This document shows positions 1-10,039 of a DNA stretch of 64,000 nt, in pieces (position 1 is the stretch's first letter; the number at the start of each line of letters is the position of its first letter). The translations under genes were made by a program, and so were the position numbers. This DNA comes from Siphonodentalium dalli (taxonomy: Eukaryota; Mollusca; Scaphopoda; Gadilida; Siphonodentaliidae). The notes under the pieces were generated by a model that did no database searches, had not been told where the DNA came from, and was given only the letters and a program-made list of their open reading frames with translations. The stretch spans positions 15,316,440 to 15,380,439 of the forward strand of contig CP136061.1 of NCBI GenBank assembly GCA_032622095.1. Direction: 5' to 3'.

Positions 1-392
1 ATTAATAATGATATATCTCTTCATATAACAAGTTTTATACAGTTTACTGGTATAAAATAATAATTATGATTCAAAGACTCTTGTCTGGAAACGCTTCCAT
101 CAATTAATATTGATTTTATTTCAGAATTTTACGGTATAATATGCAAACAATCAGTTTGGGATAATATACGTCTCGTGTTCGTTCGGAGAGTACCATGCGG
201 GATAGCTCTATCTAAAATACTAAATATAGTAACGAAAAAATGTCCCACTTGATTATCGCATTATAAGAATACAGATGTATCAATCACTATTAATTGATAG
301 AAGCGTTTCCGGACAGGTGTCTTCGACTCATCTATTATTTTTTGCCCCGGAAACTATATAAAACAATGATTAGGAAGAGAAAGACCATCTTG
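1..392. repeat. Inverted-repeat element (family C), possibly cut by the window edge
   Basis: Two imperfect arms of about 105 bp face each other, at roughly 10-112 and 282-391. Both carry the motif GGAAACGCTTC(C/T)ATCAATTAA and a CTATATAAAAC-like outer part. A single diverged arm of the same family lies at about 33327-33445. No transposase frame is visible, so this looks like a foldback or MITE-type element of unassigned superfamily. Its left end may continue outside the window. Confidence 0.6.
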
Positions 393-412
393 AACTCTTC
401 CATGACTGGAGC

Positions 413-579
413 TACAGTAATGACCTAAATAATCGACTCCTTAACCACAGCAGAATTATGGGTAACTTTTCAGGATTTAGTCGGAAATATGGTTTGTTGC
501 CATATTTCCGACTAAATCCTGAAAAGTTACCCATAATTCTGCTGTGGTTAAGGAGTCGATTACTTAGGGCATTACTGTA
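413..579. mobile_element. mariner-like MITE (family A), full palindromic copy nested in a family B MITE
   Basis: The ends are TA-CAGTAATG(A)CCTAA and TTAGGGCATTACTG-TA. The two arms of about 75 bp are near-perfect reverse complements through CGACTCCTTAACCACAGCAG and the GGATTTAGTCGGAAATATGG inner part. The flanking TA and CAGT-type end suit a Tc1/mariner MITE. It sits inside family B at GAGC-TA-CCTGAA. Confidence 0.8.
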
Positions 580-612
580 CCTGAAATTTTTTGAAAACCC
601 TAACATATTCAC

Positions 613-1909
613 TAGAGATGGGCGGTATTGACATTTCAATCTCGGTATTGGTATCGGTAAATTTTCGTCGATTTACCTCGGTATCGGTACGGTAATCGGT
701 ATTGCTATTAAATTATAAGACTAGAGCAGATATTCCCGGTAAATTGTTGTAATTCAAGTTTTTAGCTGAACAATATGCGTGTATACAGGTATATGACCAC
801 GGTCCACGGATTTACTACATTCGTGACAATAGCTAAATTAGGCAATAAAATGACCAACGCAATTAAGTAATATTCACAAATTTCTTTGATGATTTACACG
901 CATGTCGTTGCACTGATTTGAAAAGAATAAGAGCATGACTACAATATTTTTTCATGTCAATTTGATTTCCGTAACATTTCAATGAGTGAATAAAATTGTG
1001 ATTAGTAATCTGTAATCACAATTCACAAATTTATGAAAGTTCGCGCGATGTCATGAAAATCGGCAAACGATGGCAATTTCCGAACTGCAGATGTCCAAAC
1101 CCGCGTGTGGTTCATAATCTCCTCATTGTAGCGTAATTTATACCATCCATGTACATGTCCCTCTTATTTATAGCAGGCAAATTACCGGTAGCACATGGTG
1201 CCCAAATGTTAAATTAAAGTTATCACGCAACCTTTTTTTTTTGGTCAAATATAGCCACATATGTATAATATGCCGGTAAATATATGTTTAATTTATAGTA
1301 GGATAAAAACATATTTGTACCGACATATATGTGCACAACTTTCCGAGAAGATGTGCTATTTGCAACTGACAAGATCAGTATCTGCAATGCGTATATCAAA
1401 TCGTCATTGCATCACCGTCTAATTATAAAGTAACATGTGGGGGTTTCAATTTGGTGTGCACGGGGACCCCACATAACACATGCTTCGATCCAACTTGGAA
1501 CACGGATTAAAGACTTGTGGCCTGTACCGAGTTACCCACGCATTTTCCAGTTTGCACGGATACAGAAATTGACACATAACGATCCAGCTATGAGTAGTCA
1601 AACGTCATGATGTTAGTTACATTGTCATTAATATGTCGTAAAGATCAGAGATGCCGTCGGGCAGCTGTGCCCTTTATGTAACAAGTTGCAATATTGTAAT
1701 ACATGTTGTACCGACTTGTTACACTGAGTTATCATAATTATCCGATTCCCATTGATTATATACGGTGACAAGCCACACACATACGCTGGCAACACATGAA
1801 TAATTTCATTACCGAAAATACGGTATTTTTAGTTTTGATTCGGTACGGTAAATCGGTATTACGCTGATACCGATACCGCACGGTAAATACCGAGTACCGC
1901 CCATCTATA
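613..1909. mobile_element. Non-autonomous hAT-like element, 1.3 kb, nested in a family B MITE
   Basis: The terminal inverted repeats are TAGAGATGGGCGGTA on the left and, read inward from the right, TATAGATGGGCGGTA. It is flanked by an exact 8-bp target duplication ATATTCAC at 605-612 and 1910-1917. Both subterminal regions are rich in GGTATCGGTA-type motifs. No transposase frame is visible in about 1.3 kb, so it is a deletion derivative. An 8-bp duplication is typical of hAT transposases; the superfamily call rests on that and the inverted repeats. Confidence 0.8.
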
Positions 1910-2351
1910 ATATTCACCTTGACCTTGTAAGCCAGTGTATTCTCTTATATATGCGAGGCTCCTTATGGGAATGCACTGGCACAGGATCTTTAATGCTGCA
2001 CCAGTGCAGTTCCCATCATGAAAGGGTTAATTTATTAACGTGTTTAAGAAGAGATAGACCATCTTTAAGTCTGGTCTCATTAAAGATGTATTCATGATTC
2101 CAGTCTAACACCTATTTTTATTTAGATTTTAGAGTATAAAATAAACATGTTTGGAATGATAAGTGCTGCATGATAGACTTTTGGTTTTTACATTCCCTTT
2201 ATTTTGGTTTTTACATTCCCTTTATTTCGGTTTTTACATTCCCTTTCAATTTATTTCACATTGTTTTGATGTTTTAGTGGGACACCGCAAATATTTTGTT
2301 AATATTTCAATAACAAAATTATATTCTTTGGTATTTATAGGTCTATTTTAC

Positions 2352-2437
2352 AGCAATGCTCCAAGTAATCGACTTCTTAACCACAGCAGAATTATAGGTA
2401 ACTTTCTAATTCTGCTGTGGTTAAGAAGTTGATTCCA
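2352..2437. mobile_element. mariner-like MITE (family A), shortened copy
   Basis: The two outer arms (AATCGACTTCTTAACCACAG and its complement) remain. The inner GGATTTAGTCGG part is missing, leaving a compact hairpin. Just upstream, 2187-2245 holds three copies of a TTTTTACATTCCCTTTATTT-like 22-bp repeat. Confidence 0.65.
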
Positions 2438-2997
2438 CAAGGACAAAGCATAAATTGTTATTAAATTAGATATTGTTTATGTTGTTGTGACTGGAGGTCT
2501 GGAACCCTGAATACATCTTTAAAATAAGCGTACAGTGTTTTTATCAGCATCAATTTGCCCCACCAACATCAGTTATCTTACCAACATCATAGTTATCACA
2601 GGTGGGTCCACCAACATCATAGCTTTATAAAAGGACCAGGAAACTTGGATATACAGTGCTTATTAGAGTAGTGGTGAACAATTCATAACCAGGAACCACA
2701 GACTCGACAAGAGAGATCTCGACAATAACTAGGGATGGGAGATAGGATATGGATAGCAATACGACATGTATCTTGATACTTGGTTCGCAATACAAATATG
2801 TGTCTTCATATGGTCAGTGTTCCAAATCATATGCTTTTAACTTTTATAATCCAGTAAAGAAATAATTGTGAAATATTTTAATTGGAAATTAGAATATTAA
2901 AATTTTAAGAACTGTGGGATAAATGCTTGGTGAAGACTTCATATTAGCTAGAGTTACTATATAATATACATTGATGTTTTTCTTATTGCTGACTGTT

Positions 2998-3251
2998 CAA
3001 GCCTTGAAATAGGGTGTCTGTCATTTGCAGAATGAGGTCCCCAGAGGGTGAATTTAGTAATGCTACCCTGCATAGCGGGCTAGCATCACCAAATTCACCC
3101 TCTGGGGACCTCATTCTGCTGAGGTGTAAGCAGAATGAGGTCCCCAGAGGGTGAATTTGGTGATGCTAGCCCACTATGCGGGGTAGCATCACTAAATTCA
3201 CCCTCTGGGGACCTCATTCTGCAAATGACAGACACCATATTTCAAGGCTTG
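2998..3251. mobile_element. hAT-like MITE (family D), full double-palindrome copy
   Basis: The ends are CAAGCCTTGAAATAG and CTATTTCAAGGCTTG (the right one reads CCATATTTCAAGGCTTG). The element is two hairpins in a row joined by GAGGTGTAAG. It contains four alternately inverted copies of a segment of about 50 bp with CAGAATGAGGTCCCCAGAGG. The target duplication is unclear for this copy but is exact in the copies at 31388, 36314 and 49114. Confidence 0.75.
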
Positions 3252-3467
3252 CACACTGGCAAGATTAAGTCCAGGTACTGAAATAAAGTCCAACAAAAAT
3301 AACTTTAGGTGACTTTACACAACCTGAGAAGAAGTCTTGAAAAACTTCTATTCTCACACTGAAAACCTGTAGTCAGATATATCATGATACATGTATCTCA
3401 GCATTCCATATTTTGATTCTCCTCTTGTACCTCCCATATCTAAATAGTAACACTTACAAGAATGTAG

Positions 3468-4133
3468 TCCCGTTGATGAATGTTAATTTGTGTGTGAATG
3501 TGCTCCCCCTCAATGAATGTTCATTTGTGTGTGAATGTGCTCCCCCTCAATGAATGTTCATTTGTGTGTGAATGTGCTGCCCCTCAATGATTGTTATTAA
3601 TTTGTGTGTGAATGTACCCCCCCTTGATGAATGTTAATTTGTATGTGAATATATCCCCCTTGATGAACGTTAATTTGTATGTGAATATATCCCCCCTTGA
3701 TGAACGTTAATTTATGTGTGAATGTATCCCCCCTTGATGAACATTAATTTATGTGTGAATGTATCCCCCCTTGATGAATGTTAATTTATGTATATGTGAA
3801 TGTATCCCCCCTCAATGAATTTTAATTTGTGTATGAATGAACCCCCCCCCTTGATGAACGTTAATTTATGTATGAATGTATCCCCCCTTGATGAACATTA
3901 ATTTATGTGTGAATGTATCCCCCCTTGATGAACGTTAATTTATGTATGAATGTATCCCCCCTTGATGAACATTAATTTATGTATGAATGTATCCCCCCTT
4001 GATGAACGTTAATTTATGTATGAATATATCCCCCCTTGATGAACATTAATTTATGTATGAATGTATCCCCCCTTGATGAACGTTAATTTATGTATGAATG
4101 TATCCCCCCTTGATGAACATTAATTTATGTCTG
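3468..4133. repeat. Minisatellite, about 38-bp unit, about 17 copies
   Basis: The unit reads roughly TTGATGAACGTTAATTTATG followed by TATGAATGTATCCCCCC. The left copies are more diverged (TTAATTTGTGTGTGAATGTGC) and the right copies nearly uniform, which suggests growth from the right side. Confidence 0.9.
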
Positions 4134-4324
4134 GAATGCATGCAGTGGATGAGCTCGATATTTGTTGTAGGGGTTATTGTACTTACAAGTGAAAGGGATT
4201 ATGTGCATTTTACAAACATCTATGAAATCGTTGGGGTGTGTTTAAAATCGGGGCACAACCCATACCTATATTCCGTGTAAATTTTAGTTATAAATATGAG
4301 TTTAACGATTACTGATGAGGCCAA

Positions 4325-4432
4325 AGAAGAATGAGGTCCCCCAGAATGTGAATTTGGTGATGCTAGGTCGCTTTGTGAAGTAGCGTCACTAAATTCACCC
4401 TCTGGGGACCTCATTCTGCAAATGTCAGACTC
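4325..4432. mobile_element. Family D hAT-like MITE, half-element hairpin
   Basis: A single hairpin carries AGAATGAGGTCCCCCAGAAT and CTCTGGGGACCTCATTCTGC arms with the GTGATGCTA / TAGCGTCAC centre. Terminal CAAGCCTTG motifs are not evident, so it is an incomplete or related copy. Confidence 0.5.
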
Positions 4433-4487
4433 ACTATTTCCAGACTTTCTTATTACAACTAATTTTCATGTTATATTTGCCTTTTAT

Positions 4488-5078
4488 TAAAGGTACTCAA
4501 TCCGATTCGATGGTCCCCATATAAACAGATTCCAACAACAACATTTTTAGAAATGCCGCTTCAGTTATCAGTCGATTAATTGCCCAAAAATAATGCTAAC
4601 CACTGTCAAATATAGTATAAAATTATTTAATTATTTTTTATCAACATGTTGCACGACGAGACTCTTGATTTTAGAGGTATCCATCTTCATCCTCAATTTG
4701 GTCCAAGAACGTCGGCTCATCAACGTTTTACTGGGCCACTAATAAGTCTTGATGGTGAAAAATAATATATTTCAAATAATGATATCTAATAACCCTGAGT
4801 TTTGATAGGTGGGTTCCTCGACTTGAATCAATTATTTTTTACCCCCAAATCCAAATAAATAGTAATTGAGGGGCATCAAGCCTTGAAATAGTGAGCCTGT
4901 CAATTGCAGAATGAGGTTCCCAGAGGGTGAATTTAGTGATGCTATCCCACACAGTGGATTATGCTAGCCTGCTGTGCGGGATAGCATCACTAAATTCACC
5001 CTCTGGGGACCTCATTCTGCAAATGACAGGCTCACTATTTCAAGGCTTGAGGGACATTTAATCGGATTATGCATCTTT
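4488..5078. mobile_element. Dispersed inverted-end element (family E), interrupted by family D
   Basis: The left end is TAAAGGTACTCAATCCGATT. The right end, read inward, is TAAAGATGCATAATCCGATT. A second copy sits at 29556-29910 with the same internal landmarks (TTGGGTTCCT(T/C)GACTTGAAT-like and TTTTTTACCCC). The family D MITE at 4877-5049 is inserted in it. No coding frame is seen. Confidence 0.6.
4877..5049. mobile_element. hAT-like MITE (family D) nested in family E
   Basis: It has CAAGCCTTGAAATAG ... CTATTTCAAGGCTTG ends and a single central hairpin. The flanks AGGGGCAT (4869-4876) and AGGGACAT (5050-5057) form an 8-bp target duplication with one mismatch. Confidence 0.75.
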
Positions 5079-5201
5079 AAGAAATTTGACCAATTTGTGG
5101 TTAATTCGGTTCAGGCATATTTATTATTCAAAGCCATGATAACTAGATATTCTCTGGTGAACGATATCTTCAAGGCTCATAATATGGTGCTGGTCATTTG
5201 C

Positions 5202-5402
5202 AGAATGAGGTCCCCTGAGGGTGATTTTACTAACACAACCCACACAGCGGGCTAGCATCACTAAGTTCATACTCTGGCAACCTCATTCTGCATGGCTTCA
5301 TCTGCTATGGGACACGTAGACACAGATTTAAATTCCCAGATGGTGAATATGGTCATGTGTACCCATCGGGCACCTCAAGTATGATTGTGTCGTCTGCCAA
5401 TT
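5202..5402 (+). repeat. Family D-related repeat with unique tail
   Basis: A hairpin with GCAGAATGAGGTCCCCTGAGG is followed by a tail (GCTTCATCTGCTATGGGA ... CCAGATGGTGAATATGGTCA ... GTCGTCTGCCAATTTG). The same tail follows the related hairpin at 8836-9055. The pair therefore marks a longer dispersed element that shares the family D end. Confidence 0.5.
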
Positions 5403-5724
5403 TGTTGAGAAACTAAACTAAAAAAGGAAAAACAAAACTTTCTAAAGAAGTTTCTGAAGAAACTAAAAAAATGGTTAATTTGATAATACAGATTCTTTCT
5501 ATGGCACCCCTTCAGATTTTCTATTTATATTTTGAGGCATGTGATTGTATGATAGATGAATGGTATATGACATCCCTCGTGATTTTCTATTTATAAGTCT
5601 TTTTTGTCAGTTGTATATTATTAATCTAGTCGTATATTTGAACAATCAGATTGAATTAAAACATTCCATCAGAGCTAGTCTACAGATGAGAAATTACTGC
5701 TAATAATACTTCCAAGTCAATATA
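5403..5724. other. Unremarkable AT-rich stretch
   Basis: I see no convincing coding frame or known repeat here. It holds only short local direct repeats (ATTTTCTATTTATA occurs twice). Confidence 0.4.
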
Positions 5725-5865
5725 CAGTAATGCCCTAATTAATCGACTCCTTAACCACAGCATAATTATGGGTAACTTTTCAAGATTTAGTCGGAAATAT
5801 GGCTTGTTGAAAAGTTACCCATAATTCTGCTGTGGTTAAAGGATCGATTACTTAGGGCATTACTG
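5725..5865. mobile_element. mariner-like MITE (family A)
   Basis: The ends CAGTAATGCCCTAAT and TTAGGGCATTACTG are flanked by TA on both sides. The right arm is shortened in the centre (it lacks the GGATTTAGTCGG part). Confidence 0.8.
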
Positions 5866-6597
5866 TAGATCTAACGGGGTAGGGCTGTAATGATTCATCA
5901 TGATTTCAATGTACATATATCGTATTGTGTCATGTGTATCGCGATACAGGAAATCAAGAAATTTCTGAAGATGCGCATGCGTAAAAAGCTAAATCTGCAA
6001 AGTTCTGTAAAGTTTACATGTCTATTTGAATTATCTCGCGAACTATTAGTTTGAAATGAACTCTATCTCCAGTTACATCTATCAACATGTTGGTTCTCAT
6101 AACTCTGGTGGTATTCATTAGGGAATACTAATTTAGTGTATCATGATATGTGATTCATATCTTATTGTGACCAAGTGTACAGCCCTAATAATGGGGACTA
6201 TGGTGGTTTAGTTCATCACATGCATAGTGGATTAGACTAACATGAGACATCCAGCGACGGCAAAGCGTGTTCTATTTCTGATCAAGCCGGGAAATAATGT
6301 GTCGGTCATTTGCAGAATGAGGTCCCTAAAGGGTGAATTTATATACTGACTCTATCCCACACAGCTACCCTTCCCAGATGCGGTGAGGAGAACGTGTCAT
6401 GTGATTTATGTGAAATTATTAAATTTATTCGTAAATTATTACATGATGATATTGAATGTCTATTAAATAAGTCTAAATCATCTGATCTCTTGTTTATTTA
6501 TCGGCAACTGAACATGAAGCTAATATTTACTTATAAATTGACAGTGAGTTATTTCTCAATTTAAATTAATCCTTCGATCAGTTGCCTTAACCAGTGT
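5866..6597. other. No gene seen; contains a family D-like fragment
   Basis: At 6300-6362 a fragment carries GGTCATTTGCAGAATGAGGT and GGGTGAATTT of family D but no partner arm. The rest is AT-rich without a supported feature. Confidence 0.4.
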
Positions 6598-6844
6598 TTG
6601 ACCCTTTCATGGCAGAAGCTGCGCTGGTGCAGCATTAAAGATCCTGGGTGCCAGTGCATTCTTTTATATATGCGGGTCTCCCATGGAGCCTCGCATATAT
6701 AAGAGAATGCACTGGCTTACAAGGTCAAGGTAAATATTGTTAGGCCAATGTATTCTCTTATATATGGGACGCGCCCTATGGGAGACTAGCATATAAAAGT
6801 TAATGCATTGGCACAGGGTTTTCAAAAAATTTCAGAAGGGTCAA
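6597..6844. mobile_element. piggyBac-like MITE (family B)
   Basis: It begins TTGACCCTTTCATGG and ends AAGGGTCAA, a mutated version of the TTAA-CCCTTTCATGAC ends. The two hairpins built on GCATTCTCTTATATATG are present, joined by GGCTTACAAGGTCAAGGTAA. The right end has lost about 14 bp. Confidence 0.7.
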
Positions 6845-7139
6845 CATGCTGTGATTAAGACTGGATTTCTGGGACGACGGGATGACATCACTTTCACCTA
6901 AACAGTGCTGAAAGTTACACATGTTTTGAAAGTGTGTTGAAGGTTACATATGTTTTTCTATTGGTGCTAACATAGTAATGTCAACTATGCTCCAGAAAGT
7001 CTGACGGCACCCATCAGCAGTTTGTTTTTCATTTTAATTTTCATTGGTGTCGTTAAAAATTATTCTCTAACAGAAATCGTGGCAGACTCGAAGCGTCATT
7101 TTGAAAGAGATTTCAAAATTTGTGTTCCCTTCAGCAAAT

Positions 7140-7740
7140 TTTCAAAACGTGTACCCTTCAGCTTGTTTGGTGAGAGCCCTTCAGCCATAATAAATTGTTT
7201 CTATATATGGAGCCACGCCTGGTGGTTGGTGTATAGTATGGGGAAATTGTAGTATTTTGTAGTTGCTATAAAAACAACAGGAGGCGAATGGATAATCAGT
7301 TATAAATACAGTAATGCCCTAAATAATCGACTCCTTAACCAAAGCAGAATTATGGGTAATTTTTCAGGATTTAGTTGGAAATATGGCTTGTTGAGAGCTT
7401 TCCGATGAATGGCAACAAGCCATATTTCCGACTAAATCCTGAAAAATTACCCATAATTCTGCTGTGGTTAAGGAGTCGATTATTTAGGGCATTACTGTAG
7501 AAGAAACTGTACTAACCAATTGACTGATAGAACTAAAAAATAATGTTTCTTAGATTGTGATGAGTATAATTATGAATATGTCGCCTGTGTTCTGAATTAC
7601 AAAATAGATCCTTAACACCCCTCCAAAATAAATAATAGACCATTCCAATGCTCTTGTTTATGAATGAATGGGAGTATCCATTCAGTTTAGAAAGAGTTAA
7701 AAACTTTTTATTGCCAAATAATTGAATTGTTATTGTGAAT
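7140..7740. repeat. Dispersed repeat (family J), interrupted by family A
   Basis: The segment matches 36640-36865 in order (CATAATAAA(T/C)(C/T)(A)TTTC, GTAGTATTT, GATAATCAGT, GATGAGTATAA, TCGCCTGT(G/A)TTC). A weaker partial match is near 44490-44825. The family A MITE at 7309-7497 splits it. No transposase frame is recognised. Its superfamily is unknown. Confidence 0.45.
7309..7497. mobile_element. mariner-like MITE (family A), longest copy
   Basis: The CAGTAATGCCCTAAATAATC and TTTAGGGCATTACTG ends are flanked by TA. The arms are near perfect, and the loop has the extra GAGCTTTCCGATGAATGGCA segment also found in the copies at 7755 and 9325. Confidence 0.85.
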
Positions 7741-7754
7741 GTGATATACTTGTA

Positions 7755-7874
7755 CAGTAATGCCCTAAATAATCGACTCCGATGAATGGCAACAAGCCAT
7801 ATTTCCGACTAAATCATGAAAAGTTACCCATAATTCTGCTGTGGTTAAGGAGTCGATTATTTAGTGCATTACTG
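7755..7874. mobile_element. mariner-like MITE (family A), left arm deleted
   Basis: It begins CAGTAATGCCCTAAATAATC, then jumps from CGACTCC straight into the loop segment GATGAATGGCAACAAGCCAT. The right arm is complete to GCATTACTG-TA. Confidence 0.8.
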
Positions 7875-8162
7875 TAGCTGTAACTTGTGGGCGATATACA
7901 TGTAAACAGGAAGCCAAAGTGTTAGAGTGTAAACTCCGTAAGTAGGGTATTACTCATTCATAACTGGGTAAATAATTGTGGCTTTAAGTCACACCATGTC
8001 GTTGTCTTCGTTGATTGGGTTGAACAGTGAGAGATTAATTCTTGTGGCTTTGTCGCACCATCTCATTGTCTTTGTTGATTGGTTGAACAGCGAGGACATT
8101 CATTCTTGTTAATTTTGATTCCTTCCGTGACACATCCTTTCCCACAACAAATGATTTTCTTT

Positions 8163-8552
8163 TTAACCCTTTACCCATCAGAACGGCCCTGTGCCAATGC
8201 ATTCTCTTATATATGCGAGTCGACCATAGGTCGCCTCGCATATATAAGAGAATGCATTGGCTTAACACATTAAAAATTATAAAATTGTTAAAGAATGTAA
8301 GAAAAAATGGTAAAAAGTGTTAAAAAAAGATTGTTTTTAGGCCAATGCATTCTCTTATATATGCGAGGCGACCTATGGTCGACTCGCATATATAAGAGAA
8401 TGCATTGGCACAGGGCATAACTGTAACTATCACAATGTGGTCAAGGAGCCGGTTCCAATGATATCCATATTTGTATGGATCTATTGAGACAATCCGAAGA
8501 TATTTTAGGCTGTTGAAGCTTTATTTGGCCGGTTTGTTGGGTAAAGGGTTAA
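8163..8552. mobile_element. piggyBac-like MITE (variant B')
   Basis: It begins TTAACCCTTTACCCATCAGA and ends TTGGGTAAAGGGTTAA. It has two long hairpins of GCATTCTCTTATATATGCGA and complement, separated by an AAAATTGTTAAAGAATGTAA-type spacer. The right subterminal part has GAGCCGGTTCCAATGATATC. A full copy in the opposite orientation is at 45545-46007. It shares its right TTAA with the next family B element. Confidence 0.8.
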
Positions 8553-8749
8553 ACCTTTCATGACTGGAGCTTCCTGAAATCTTGAAAAAAACCATAGGGA
8601 GCCTCACATATATAAGAGAATACATTGTCCTAACAATATTTACCTTGACCTTGTAAGCCAGTGCACTCTATTATATATGCAAGACTCCCTATGGGAGACT
8701 CGCATATATAAGAGAATGCACTGGCACAGGATCTTTAATGCTGTGTTAA
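8549..8749. mobile_element. piggyBac-like MITE (family B), truncated, abutting B'
   Basis: It begins TTAAACCTTTCATGACTGGA directly at the end of the B' element. One hairpin is reduced to a single arm and the second is intact. The right end stops after ATCTTTAATGCTGTG, followed by TTAA. Confidence 0.65.
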
Positions 8750-8835
8750 CTTGGAATTTTTATGAATAATTTTTTCAGGCATTGGTTGAAACTAATGCAC
8801 TTAAAGGAACCAAGGCCTTCACACATGCCTGAGAA

Positions 8836-9055
8836 TTTGCAGAATGAGGTCCCCAGAGGGTGATTTTAGTAATGCTACCTCACACAGCAGGCCAGCTTCA
8901 CCAAATTCACCCTCTGGGGACCTCATTCTGCATCGCCTCATCTGCTATGGGAGATCGAGACTAAGATATAAGTTCCCAGATGGTGAAGATTGTCATCTGC
9001 ACCCAGTTGGGAGCCTCAACTGTGCAATGTGTCGTCTGCCAATTTGGGGACTAAA
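8836..9055 (+). repeat. Family D-related hairpin with unique tail
   Basis: It has GCAGAATGAGGTCCCCAGAG / CTCTGGGGACCTCATTCTGC arms followed by the tail GCCTCATCTGCTATGGGAGA ... AGTTCCCAGATGGTGAAGAT ... GTCGTCTGCCAATTTG, shared with 5202-5402. Confidence 0.55.
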
Positions 9056-9138
9056 CTAAAAAGAAATAGAATTTTGCTGAAGAAGTTAAAAAATCTTGTT
9101 AATTTGATGATAAAGATACATTCCAGAGAAGATGAGGT

Positions 9139-9245
9139 CTAAGCAGAATGAGGTCCCCAGACGATGAATTTCGTGATGCTAGCCAACTGTGCGGGGTGGT
9201 GTCACTGAATTCACCCTCTGGGGACCTCATTCTGCAAATGTCCAG
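9139..9245. mobile_element. Family D hAT-like hairpin, partial
   Basis: The arms AAGCAGAATGAGGTCCCCAG and CTCTGGGGACCTCATTCTGC enclose GTGATGCTAGCC. It lacks the CAAGCCTTG termini. Confidence 0.55.
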
Positions 9246-9324
9246 CACCTTATTCTCAGGCCTGGGCTTGTCAGTGGGTAAATATGCAAAAACATATAAA
9301 AGAACACAAAAAGAGCATCACAGA

Positions 9325-9431
9325 GCTTTCCAATGAATGGCAATAAGAAGCCATATTTCTGACTAAATCCTGAAAAGTTACCTATAATTCTGCTGTGGTT
9401 AAGGAGTCTATTATTTAGGGAATTAGTGTAG
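9325..9431. mobile_element. mariner-like MITE (family A), right half only
   Basis: The loop and right arm remain, from AGCTTTCCAATGAATGGCAA to GATTTAGGG-like sequence (TTATTTAGGGAATTAGTGTA). The left arm is absent. Confidence 0.65.
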
Positions 9432-9793
9432 TTATATTAGTGATAGTTCTCCAATAAGAACATTTCATTTGTTGAAGACATTGTTTTGAAAAGTTTGAAA
9501 ACTATACAAGAAAATCGCAAATCTTAGCATCTTGACTGGCCTCAACTGAAACTTTCTTAGTGTTGGAAATTTCAAACCTCATACTCCCCTCAGGTTGGAA
9601 AATTCTTCAACTGATGACCATTTCTGTCCACAAATGCGCTTGAAAAAAACTAAATGGGGACAGACACCATTTCATTTCAGGGTAAGAATGTTTGTTTATC
9701 TTTTGACATCTGTATATTGGAAACAACCAAAAACTTAAGGTCTTAAGTGATCTGTCAAACAAAATAAAATACTACAACTTTATGTCAAAGGTA

Positions 9794-9967
9794 CAGTAAT
9801 GCCCTAAGTAATCGACTTCTTAACCACAGCAGAATTATGGGTAACTTTTCAGGATTTAGTCGGAAATATGGCTTGTTGCCATTCATCGGAAATATTTCCG
9901 ACTAAATCCTGAAAAGTTACCCATAATTCTGCTGTGGTTAAGAAGTCGATTACTTAGAGCATTACTG
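9794..9967. mobile_element. mariner-like MITE (family A), complete
   Basis: The CAGTAATGCCCTAAGTAATC and CTTAGAGCATTACTG ends are flanked by TA. Both arms are almost perfectly complementary over about 80 bp. Confidence 0.85.
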
Positions 9968-10039
9968 TAACTAAGGCCAAATAGAAAACAATTCTGTGTT
10001 CTCAGGCACCTCCCTTGTCACTGAATTTTTTAGTTTTAA

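Larger units (their letters stand above)
391..2031 (+). mobile_element. piggyBac-like MITE (family B), split by two nested elements
   Basis: The left part (391-411) reads CTCTTCCATGACTGGAGC. The right part (1918-2031) carries the family B hairpin and ends CATGAAAGGGTTAA. Family B starts TTAA-CCCTTTCATGAC and ends GTCATGAAAGGG-TTAA, which fits the TTAA target and CCCT ends of piggyBac-type elements. It is interrupted by the mariner-like MITE at 413-579 and the hAT-like element at 613-1909. Removing both restores a normal family B order (end, CCTGAAATTTTTTGAAAACCC, then ACCTTGACCTTGTAAGCC). No coding capacity is seen. Confidence 0.75.
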
